Assembly (NCBI GenBank): GCA_031255355.1
Contig: JAIRSR010000198.1
Location: 1 to 7,876 of the forward strand
Length of the DNA: 7,876 nt
Source of the DNA: Clostridiales bacterium
GTDB taxonomy: Bacteria > Bacillota > Clostridia > Monoglobales > Firm-18
Direction of reading: 5' to 3'
Positions 1 to 5,652 of this stretch are shown here, in pieces (the stretch's first letter is position 1; each line of letters opens with the position of its first letter). Under the pieces are notes generated by a model. That model was not told the DNA's origin and made no database searches. It was given only the letters and a program-made list of their open reading frames with translations. The translations under genes and the position numbers were made by a program.

Positions 1-1170
1 CAGTTCGTCCGTTTCGCCCAACGCCGCGAAGTCCGCAATCGCGGTAAGCGGCTGGTTGTGGTGGGTGTTAATCAGTTTTTTGCCCACCGCGATTTTCGTC
101 AGGATGAGGGTGGTGTGAATGACAGCGTCATTCCCGCCGATATGGGTATTCATGGCGGCGGGGTTGACCTTTCCCTGTTCCATGAGTTTCAACGCCTCTA
201 ACATATCTGCGGTGTTTCCCCCGCTGGTACCCGCGATGTGGGTGGACGCGTAATGCGCGTTATAGAAGTTGAACGGCGCGGAGAACGCCGGGTCGGTCGG
301 CCCCGCGAAAAAGTTCAAACAGCCGTCTTTGCCGAGGATTCCGTCCCCGAGTTCCACCACCTGCTTGACAGGCGCGTAGACAAACACGTCGTCAAAGCCC
401 TTGCCGTCCGTCAGCGACAGCAGATGTTCTTTCGCGTCCCCGACTTGCGCGGTGTTGACATACAGCAGCGTTACGCCGTGCCGCGCCGCGTCCTCGACGG
501 TGAGGATTTCGGCGCACCTGCGCAAACGCGCGTCGTCAATATCCGTGACGACGAGCAGCGACGGCTTCAAACCACGATGTACGGCGTAGTCGATCGCGCC
601 CATGCCCATAGGCCCCGCACCCGCCAGCACCGCCATGTTGCCGCCCTGCTGAATATCCATTTTATGCGCGTAACTCCCCGCTTCGGTATGATACGACGCG
701 TGAAAGCCGCCGATGACGCAACTCATCGGCTCCGCGAGTGAGCCGTAGAAAAACGCGTCGCCGTCATACGGCAAAAGGCAGCCTGTTTCCATGACCTCAT
801 TCGGAATAATCACGTATGTCGCGTCGCCGCCGATTTGCGGATAGGAATAGCCCGGCGCGGCAAGGCTCCCTTGATAATTCATCGCGGGTTGGATAGAAAA
901 TTTATCCCCCGCCTTGAATTGGCTTGCCCATTTGCCGCCCACCTCGACCAACTCACCGCAAAACTCATGCCCGATGATGACGGGACACTCGCCGACGTTG
1001 TCCGGGACGCGCTTGTGTGCGCTCCCTTGCTTCGCCGCCTTGTAACTTGACATACATAGGCTGTCCGAAACTACCCGCGCGAGGATTTCATCCTCTCGCG
1101 GACGCGGAAGTTCAAACTCCTCCAACCGCAAATCCTCTTTGCCGTAAAAACGTACCGCTTTCGTTTTCAT
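1..1170 (-). CDS. Zinc-dependent medium-chain dehydrogenase, L-sorbose-1-phosphate reductase (SorE)-like, 3' end missing
   Basis: Probable cytoplasmic NAD(P)-dependent reductase/dehydrogenase acting on a polyol or sugar phosphate. An open frame of 390 codons runs from ATG at 1170 to the window edge with no stop, so the C-terminus lies outside. The start is supported by an AAGGGAG ribosome-binding site 7 bases upstream. Seen: an N-terminal GroES-like domain with the catalytic zinc signature Cys39 (SDSLCMSS) and His68-Glu69 (GHEFCGE), and a Rossmann motif AGAGPMGMGA near residues 182-191 followed by VVTDID, whose acidic residue usually favours NAD. The four-cysteine structural zinc lobe of classical alcohol dehydrogenases is absent. 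The segment SDSLCMSSYKAA, the motif SLAEPMSC and the overall layout resemble the clostridial relatives of Klebsiella SorE, as I recall them. It lies 28 bp behind a DeoR-type regulator, consistent with an inducible sugar-phosphate operon continuing leftward. The substrate is inferred; sorbitol-, galactitol- or other ketose-phosphate activity is possible. Confidence 0.85.
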   Translation of the reverse strand, partial: MKTKAVRFYGKEDLRLEEFELPRPREDEILARVVSDSLCMSSYKAAKQGSAHKRVPDNVGECPVIIGHEFCGELVEVGGKWASQFKAGDKFSIQPAMNYQGSLAAPGYSYPQIGGDATYVIIPNEVMETGCLLPYDGDAFFYGSLAEPMSCVIGGFHASYHTEAGSYAHKMDIQQGGNMAVLAGAGPMGMGAIDYAVHRGLKPSLLVVTDIDDARLRRCAEILTVEDAARHGVTLLYVNTAQVGDAKEHLLSLTDGKGFDDVFVYAPVKQVVELGDGILGKDGCLNFFAGPTDPAFSAPFNFYNAHYASTHIAGTSGGNTADMLEALKLMEQGKVNPAAMNTHIGGNDAVIHTTLILTKIAVGKKLINTHHNQPLTAIADFAALGETDEL

Positions 1171-1198
1171 TACGCCACTCCCTTTCTATAGATCTACT

Positions 1199-1939
1199 TC
1201 AACATACCTTAAACTGTTTTTTCATGTCGGCGGGTATGTGCTCATCACTCAACAGCAAATCCGCATCCGCCGCCCGCGCGAACGTGAACGGCATATTTTT
1301 GCCGAATTTGGAACTGTCCATCAATATGATGGTCTTGTTCGCCTTAGAGATTACGTGTTTTTTGATTTCCCCCTCGTCAAAACTGCCGCAGGTAAAGCCG
1401 CTTTTCGGCGAATAGCCCGAGGACGCGATAAACGCGGTATCTATATTGATGTTTTTCAGAAAATCCAACGCGGTAACGCCCGAAAGGGAAAGATTGTCGC
1501 GGCTGAGGTTGCCCCCGATCAGGTGAATGACGGCGTTCGGGTTTTTCACACACTCCAAAGCGATATTCGGCGCACTGGTGGTGATGAACAGTTTTTGATT
1601 TTCCAACAATTGCGCCAAATACATCACCGTAGTGCCGGAATCGAGGAAAATCGAGCGTCCCTCCGCCACATACGCCAACGCCTTTTTCGCGACGGCGCGT
1701 TTTTCGGCGGTATTTTCCATAGAACGCTTGGAATACAGTTCCTCTTTGATCCGCGAAAGGTGAGAAATGCTTTTCGCGCCGCCCTTGGTCAAAACCACAT
1801 CCCCCGTTTGCTCCAGACGGCGCAAATCACGCCTTAACGTCATGGAGGACGTGCCGGAAAGTAAAACTTCAAGTTCGGTTAGTTTGACTTCGCCTTTTTC
1901 TTGGATATACTGTTTGATGAACGAAAGCCGCTCCCGCAT
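1199..1939 (-). CDS. DeoR/GlpR-family transcriptional regulator
   Basis: A 246-residue sugar-phosphate-responsive repressor of usual DeoR family length. Seen: an N-terminal winged helix-turn-helix (about residues 6-55) with the family-typical stretch MTLRRDLRRLEQTGDV and a following GGA turn, then a DeoRC sensor domain. The sensor carries LDSGTT at residues 99-104 (the phosphosugar-binding loop of the ISOCOT fold), TTSAPNIA at 120-127, LIGGNLS at 140-146, the segment DTAFIASSGYSPKSGFT at 167-183 and DSSKFG at 208-213. The start ATG at 1939 has an AGGGGTG ribosome-binding site a few bases upstream. It is the first gene of a minus-strand unit with the SorE-like dehydrogenase 28 bp downstream, so the likely effector is the phosphorylated sugar handled by that operon. 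Palindromic elements around its own promoter suggest autoregulation (inference). The exact effector cannot be read from sequence. Confidence 0.93.
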   Translation of the reverse strand: MRERLSFIKQYIQEKGEVKLTELEVLLSGTSSMTLRRDLRRLEQTGDVVLTKGGAKSISHLSRIKEELYSKRSMENTAEKRAVAKKALAYVAEGRSIFLDSGTTVMYLAQLLENQKLFITTSAPNIALECVKNPNAVIHLIGGNLSRDNLSLSGVTALDFLKNINIDTAFIASSGYSPKSGFTCGSFDEGEIKKHVISKANKTIILMDSSKFGKNMPFTFARAADADLLLSDEHIPADMKKQFKVC

Positions 1940-1955
1940 GATTTCACACCCCTTG

Positions 1956-1998
1956 TGTTAGAAATTAACATTATTATTAGAATTATTAACATGTTTAT
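1956..1998. promoter_or_regulatory. Candidate DeoR-type operator pair (two palindromes with repeated ATTAACAT)
   Basis: Two inverted repeats lie between the regulator's promoter and its start codon. One is TGTTA-GAAAT-TAACA (1956-1970, perfect arms). The other is ATTAACATGTTTAT (1985-1998, centred on AACATGTT with one mismatched pair), which overlaps the -10 hexamer. Both contain ATTAACAT (1964-1971 and 1985-1992), 21 bp apart, about two helical turns. The placement is what a repressor that autoregulates would need. The binding protein is inferred to be the adjacent DeoR protein; the AT-rich background makes chance palindromes more likely. Confidence 0.45.
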
Positions 1999-2025
1999 GA
2001 TACAACATAAAACGGCGGCTGTCAA
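1997..2025 (-). promoter_or_regulatory. Sigma-A type promoter of the regulator-dehydrogenase unit
   Basis: On the minus strand a consensus -35 TTGACA (2025-2020) is followed by a 17-base spacer and a -10 TATCAT (2002-1997), five of six bases matching TATAAT. Transcription would begin near 1990, leaving a leader of about 50 bases before the DeoR-family start codon. The -10 overlaps one of the candidate operator palindromes. Confidence 0.7.
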
Positions 2026-2095
2026 TACGGTACGCGGTAAAAAAATAAAAACCGATGAAAAAGTATTACTGTTTTTTGACAATGGTTGCCGTTTC

Positions 2096-2125
2096 TTGAC
2101 ATTCGCAACAGATTTATACTATAAT
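2096..2125 (+). promoter_or_regulatory. Sigma-A type promoter of the secreted glycosidase gene
   Basis: A perfect -35 TTGACA (2096-2101), an 18-base spacer and a perfect -10 TATAAT (2120-2125) point right, placing the transcript start near 2132, about 38 bases before the ATG at 2170. A second TTGACA lies 20 bp upstream (2076-2081) in a similar context, and an inverted repeat GTTGC (2085-2089) / GCAAC (2105-2109) brackets the -35 box, which could be an operator. Confidence 0.72.
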
Positions 2126-2169
2126 GGGATAATAAAGTAATATTGTGTAAAACGAGGGGTTGTTTTTAT

Positions 2170-4062
2170 ATGAAACTACTGAAACGGTTCACAGTCCTGT
2201 TGGCGGTTGCCGTCCTATGCGGCGGCGCGGCGGTGCGGGCGTATGAGTTGCCTAACGCGTTTTGGGCAATGAACGACGAATATATCCGCGCGGTAGAGGC
2301 GCGGGACAACGAAAAAATCATCGACAGCGCGGCGCGTCTGATCGCGCTGATCGAGAACGAGCCGGAGAGCGGTCAAATCAATGAGATTATGGGGTCGCGG
2401 TTAGACCAAATGGGGCTTGCGTATGAGCGGACGGGGGATTTTGCCGCCGCAGGGCGTTGTTATCAGAGGTATCTTCCCTACGCCCGCGCTTGCGGCTGGA
2501 CGGACGGCGTGAAAATCGCGGAGGCAAAGGCATTGCAGTACGCGTCGGAAATTAGTGTATACACCGCCGAAAAGCAATCGGGCGGCGGGGTGCTGTTCGG
2601 CAGTAATTTTGACGGACAGGCGCGGCGGGAGGTTCCCGGGGAAAGTATGGTGCTGGCGTATCTGGAGTTCGGCGAACCGGACCTCACCTGGATTCCGCAG
2701 GTGTTAGAGGACGCACAGGCGCAAGGCGCGGCGGTGGAGTTGGCGTTGAACCTCCCTGGTGAGGGGACGCAACTCGCTTCGGTGCGCCAAAGCGGGGCGT
2801 ATATCGCGCGGCTGTTAGACATTACGGCGGCGCATGACACGGACGTTTTTTTGCGGTTCGCCGCAGAGGTGAACGTTTGGACGAGGGCGGCTGACCCGGA
2901 GGAATTTATTGACGCGTTCCGATTCGTCGCGGACCTCGCGCGGGCGCGGACGGCAAACACGAAAATGGTGTGGAGCGTCAATCAAGTTTCGCGTTGGGGC
3001 GTGGATATGAATGATTACTATCCCGGCGACGCGTATGTGGATTACGTCGGTGTTTCCTGCTATATGCGGCGGTATTTTTTGGGCAGAAACGATTGGAGCG
3101 AGGAGGAGCGTTTTAACGAAGTGGTGTTTTTGGCGGGACACAGCGCGGACCCGGCGCGGGCGTTGCGCGAGGTGGTATCGCGCTACGGCGAACGCAAGCC
3201 GATCATCATCGCGGAGGGCGGCGCGTCACACTACAGCGCCGCGTTGCGTGAGGATACAACGGAATGGGCGATTGCCAAGTTGCGGCGGCTGTATTGGTAT
3301 GTGCCTATGGTGTATCCGCAGGTGAAGTTGATCGCGTATTTCGACAGGACTATGGCGGGGGAAGCGGATGATTTCAGTTTGTCCTCCGCGCCGCGCATGG
3401 CGGCGGCGTATCGGGAACTGACGGAGGCAGACCATTTCAAGGGCGCGGTGCGCTACCAACGGTTGGACGATACGCCGGAAATACAGCAAAAGCCGCAAAC
3501 GCTCTACGCCTATGTGCATGTTTACGGTCACGACGCGCTCACCGCCGATTATTTTGTGGACGGCGCGGCGGCGGGTTCCGCTTCCGAAGTGCCGTTCGGC
3601 GTACAGATCGACTTCGGCAAATACCCTCTTGGCGCACATACACTCCGCGTCGCGGTCAAAGACGGCGGCGGCAATGTGCTGTATGAAAAAACCTACGGTG
3701 TTACAATTACAGAGCGCGGCGTTACCGTTACGCTTGGCGGCAAGGAATTGCTGTTCGACACCGCGCCGTTGTTGGTGAACGGACGCACCCTTGTGCCTAT
3801 GCGGGCGATTTATGAAGCGTTGGGGGCGCGGGTGGAGTGGGACGACGCGACGCAAACGGTTACGGCGCGGCGCGGCGGTACGGTGATTACCATGCGTATC
3901 GGGGATTATGTCATCACCAAAAACGGTGCGCCGATTGTCCTTGACGTTGCGCCGAACCTTTACGGCGATAGGACGCTGGCGCCTGTCCGCGCCGTTTCAG
4001 AGACGTTGGACGCGGCGGTCGGTTGGGACGACGCTTTGCGAAAAGTAAGCATTACACCGTAA
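2170..4062 (+). CDS. Secreted GH26-like glycoside hydrolase with TPR-like N-terminus and C-terminal copper-amine-oxidase-like domain
   Basis: A 630-residue exported carbohydrate-active protein. ATG at 2170 is preferred because GAGGGG sits at 2154-2159 and a clean signal peptide follows (basic MKLLKR, hydrophobic core, cleavage likely after VRA near residue 24); an upstream in-frame TTG at 2143 lacks these. Domains: a helical region, about 25-125, with a TPR-like hairpin at 82-106 (GLAYERTGDFAAAGRCYQRY); a TIM-barrel-like catalytic domain, about 138-420, with RFAAEVN (Glu233, candidate acid/base), YVDYVGVSCY (289-298) and KPIIIAEGG (Glu349, candidate nucleophile). The 116-residue glutamate spacing fits GH26 mannanases and lichenases, but the His usually preceding the acid/base is Ala232 here. 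An Ig-like module follows (about 432-512), then a copper-amine-oxidase N-terminal-like domain (515-630) with paired repeats NGRTLVPMRAIYEAL and GDRTLAPVRAVSETL. That last domain is usually a surface module, not an oxidase. The substrate is unknown; beta-mannan or mixed-linkage glucan is a guess. It ends at a hairpin shared with the convergent membrane gene. Confidence 0.85.
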   Translation: MKLLKRFTVLLAVAVLCGGAAVRAYELPNAFWAMNDEYIRAVEARDNEKIIDSAARLIALIENEPESGQINEIMGSRLDQMGLAYERTGDFAAAGRCYQRYLPYARACGWTDGVKIAEAKALQYASEISVYTAEKQSGGGVLFGSNFDGQARREVPGESMVLAYLEFGEPDLTWIPQVLEDAQAQGAAVELALNLPGEGTQLASVRQSGAYIARLLDITAAHDTDVFLRFAAEVNVWTRAADPEEFIDAFRFVADLARARTANTKMVWSVNQVSRWGVDMNDYYPGDAYVDYVGVSCYMRRYFLGRNDWSEEERFNEVVFLAGHSADPARALREVVSRYGERKPIIIAEGGASHYSAALREDTTEWAIAKLRRLYWYVPMVYPQVKLIAYFDRTMAGEADDFSLSSAPRMAAAYRELTEADHFKGAVRYQRLDDTPEIQQKPQTLYAYVHVYGHDALTADYFVDGAAAGSASEVPFGVQIDFGKYPLGAHTLRVAVKDGGGNVLYEKTYGVTITERGVTVTLGGKELLFDTAPLLVNGRTLVPMRAIYEALGARVEWDDATQTVTARRGGTVITMRIGDYVITKNGAPIVLDVAPNLYGDRTLAPVRAVSETLDAAVGWDDALRKVSITP

Positions 4063-4068
4063 CAGACC

Positions 4069-4107
4069 ATAAATCAAGAGCCAAAAAACGGCTTGCTCTT
4101 GATTTAT
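4069..4107. terminator. Bidirectional hairpin terminator between convergent genes
   Basis: A perfect 13-bp inverted repeat, ATAAATCAAGAGC (4069-4081) and GCTCTTGATTTAT (4095-4107), encloses a 13-base loop. It starts 6 bases after the stop of the secreted glycosidase and ends 9 bases before the reverse-strand stop of the membrane protein, so it can serve both. The following T-tracts are weak and interrupted in both directions. A short alternative stem AGCC/GGCT (4079-4082 with 4090-4093) could compete with the main stem. Confidence 0.75.
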
Positions 4108-4116
4108 TATCTTTAT

Positions 4117-5523
4117 TTATTGTTCCGCTCCGTATTTTTTGCGCAGTCTGCCGCGCCGCTCCGCCATATACCGCCCGCCCGCGACGACGGACGCGATGAG
4201 CATGGAATCGAACAAGAGGTTATAGGTGAACAACGCTCTGCCGATTTCATAGCCGCCCGTTAAAACGGCGGGAAGTTTCAAGCACAACAACGCCGCCGCG
4301 CCAAGCCCGAGCAGTACTTCCGCGATTGGGCGTTTTTCCTTTTCCGTCCTGTAAATATAAAGTAACATACCAAAATAAATCGCGAAAAACACGGCGGTAA
4401 ACGTCATGGTATTGGGTATGAATTTGCTTTTTAACGTACTGTACAGGCTAAAGCCGCTTGCCAAATCGCCGTCCCTGCCGCGTTCCTTGGTGTAGTTCCC
4501 GAGGTAGGTCGGACGGATGGTATAGGCGTTTTTGACGGCGGAATCCAACTCCTTGAAAAACGCGCCCGGGCGGGTGAGGTAGAAGCCCGCGATTTTTGCG
4601 TAATTTATTTTTGCGTAAAAATTTTCGTCAAGGTGATATTGCTCCGCCGCCTCCGCGCTGTAAAAACTGCCTTTCAGCGCGTCCAAAGCGGGGTCTAACC
4701 CTAACCGGGCGACACTTTCATGCTTTGCCGTGCCTAAAAATACGGCGTGATAGAGGTTCTTGCTGTAGTCGGCGGGTTGATAGGTTAGGGCGAACGCGAC
4801 GGAGAGCAATACGACCGCCGCCCCGCCCGCTACGGCGGTGTACCGTTCCGCGCGGTTGCGGGCGATTGCGGCAAGACGCGCGATACACAGCCCGAGCACC
4901 GCGCCCGCCCACGCCTGTAACGTGCCGCAAAACGCGAACGCTGTGCTTGCCAACACCGCCGCCGCCACCAAATACACCGGCGCGGCTTTCCGCTTATGGC
5001 ACAGCAGCAGCAACGCCGCCGCAAGCAGGAACGTGGTGAGCACCGCGCCTTCGCCGTACAGCGTGTTGAAGTACGCCGTGTAGCCTATGTCCGTAAAAAT
5101 CAAGGCGCACAGCACCGCCGCCGCCCAATTGAGGGAATCCGCTCTTTCGCCGCTTTTGACCGCCAGCCATATGCCTAAGAGGAACAGTACGCCGTAGATT
5201 GCCGCGACCCGCCGCACGTCCAGAGAATCCCCGGCATACCGCGCCGCGAACGCGGTGATGACCGCGCGGGTATCGCGCGGCTGCGGCTTGCCGCTCACGC
5301 CGTACCGCGCCGCGAAGTAGCCGTCCGAGGGAGGTTCGGCGTAGCGCAACCCCATGCGCTCCACCGTTTGGTATTGACCGCCGCCGTCGGCAACCCCTAT
5401 CGGGACGGAAAAAATGTAAATCAAAACGACAACCGCCGTCAACAACGCCGCCGCTTGCGGCAACGCGGCGGAAAGAAATCTGTTCGATTTTTTCAATTCT
5501 ATCGGTTCTTTCGGTTCTATCAT
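4117..5523 (-). CDS. Polytopic membrane protein, GT-C-like, function unknown
   Basis: A 468-residue integral membrane protein. ATG at 5523 is chosen because GAGGTGAT, matching the anti-Shine-Dalgarno, ends just before it; a GTG at 5529 lies inside that site. Seen: a short charged N-terminus with a repeated IEPKEPIE stretch, a first transmembrane helix near residues 18-40, an outside loop of about 60 residues (beginning GVADGGGQYQTVERMG), then several hydrophobic helices between about 105 and 245, an extracytoplasmic region of about 120 residues (from TYQPADYSKNLYHAVFLGTA), and about three terminal helices before a basic tail (RRGRLRKKYG). The motif YFNTLYGEG after the third helix resembles the YFNSFYxE motif of bacterial membrane proteins with GT-C glycosyltransferase topology, suggesting lipid-linked sugar transfer at the membrane, but no catalytic residue can be assigned. 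It stands alone, convergent with the glycosidase and divergent from the phosphomutase-type gene. Confidence 0.8.
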   Translation of the reverse strand: MIEPKEPIELKKSNRFLSAALPQAAALLTAVVVLIYIFSVPIGVADGGGQYQTVERMGLRYAEPPSDGYFAARYGVSGKPQPRDTRAVITAFAARYAGDSLDVRRVAAIYGVLFLLGIWLAVKSGERADSLNWAAAVLCALIFTDIGYTAYFNTLYGEGAVLTTFLLAAALLLLCHKRKAAPVYLVAAAVLASTAFAFCGTLQAWAGAVLGLCIARLAAIARNRAERYTAVAGGAAVVLLSVAFALTYQPADYSKNLYHAVFLGTAKHESVARLGLDPALDALKGSFYSAEAAEQYHLDENFYAKINYAKIAGFYLTRPGAFFKELDSAVKNAYTIRPTYLGNYTKERGRDGDLASGFSLYSTLKSKFIPNTMTFTAVFFAIYFGMLLYIYRTEKEKRPIAEVLLGLGAAALLCLKLPAVLTGGYEIGRALFTYNLLFDSMLIASVVAGGRYMAERRGRLRKKYGAEQ

Positions 5524-5592
5524 AATCACCTCGTGCCAATCATTATTCAGCCATTAAAAATCATTAAAAAATAAATTTTTTTCGCGATTTTG

Positions 5593-5620
5593 CGATTATG
5601 TCTTGTAACCGCCGTGTAAA
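5593..5620 (-). promoter_or_regulatory. Weak candidate promoter for the membrane protein gene
   Basis: On the minus strand TTTACA (5620-5615), a 16-base spacer and TAATCG (5598-5593) form a poor match to a sigma-A promoter. It overlaps the opposite-facing promoter of the next gene. Downstream are two copies of CATTAAAAA on the plus strand (5552-5560, 5562-5570) with 10-bp periodicity and a long A/T tract. No better candidate was seen in the 129-base spacer. Confidence 0.25.
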
Positions 5621-5631
5621 TTTGATAAAAT
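5603..5631 (+). promoter_or_regulatory. Promoter of the phosphomutase-ytvI-like unit
   Basis: TTGTAA (5603-5608), a 17-base spacer and TAAAAT (5626-5631) are a reasonable sigma-A promoter. Transcription would start near 5638, only about 15 bases before the TTG start codon and right at the ribosome-binding site GGAG (5641-5644), giving an unusually short leader if correct. Confidence 0.55.
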
Positions 5632-5652
5632 AGACGCAAAGGAGTGACTTCA

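Noticed and set aside
238..741. Plus-strand open frame of 167 codons
   Set aside because: Antisense to the SorE-like dehydrogenase, whose catalytic motifs are read on the other strand; the translation is Arg-rich and unrecognisable.
1238..1837. Plus-strand open frame of 199 codons
   Set aside because: Antisense to the DeoR-family gene, whose HTH and sensor motifs are intact.
3226..3855. Minus-strand open frame of 209 codons inside the glycosidase gene
   Set aside because: Arg/His-rich shadow of a gene with clear domains; no separate ribosome-binding site or family motif.
3712..4062. Copper amine oxidase enzyme
   Set aside because: Only the N-terminal-like repeat domain is present, with no catalytic oxidase domain or topaquinone site; here it is a surface or stalk module.
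4994..5539. Minus-strand open frame of 181 codons overlapping the start of the membrane protein
   Set aside because: Same strand but a different frame from the hydrophobic protein; the product is Arg/Gly-rich with no membrane segments.
5552..5587. A-tract followed by T-tract resembling a terminator or hairpin
   Set aside because: The possible stem is purely A/T with almost no loop and no gene ends upstream of it; more likely AT-rich promoter DNA.
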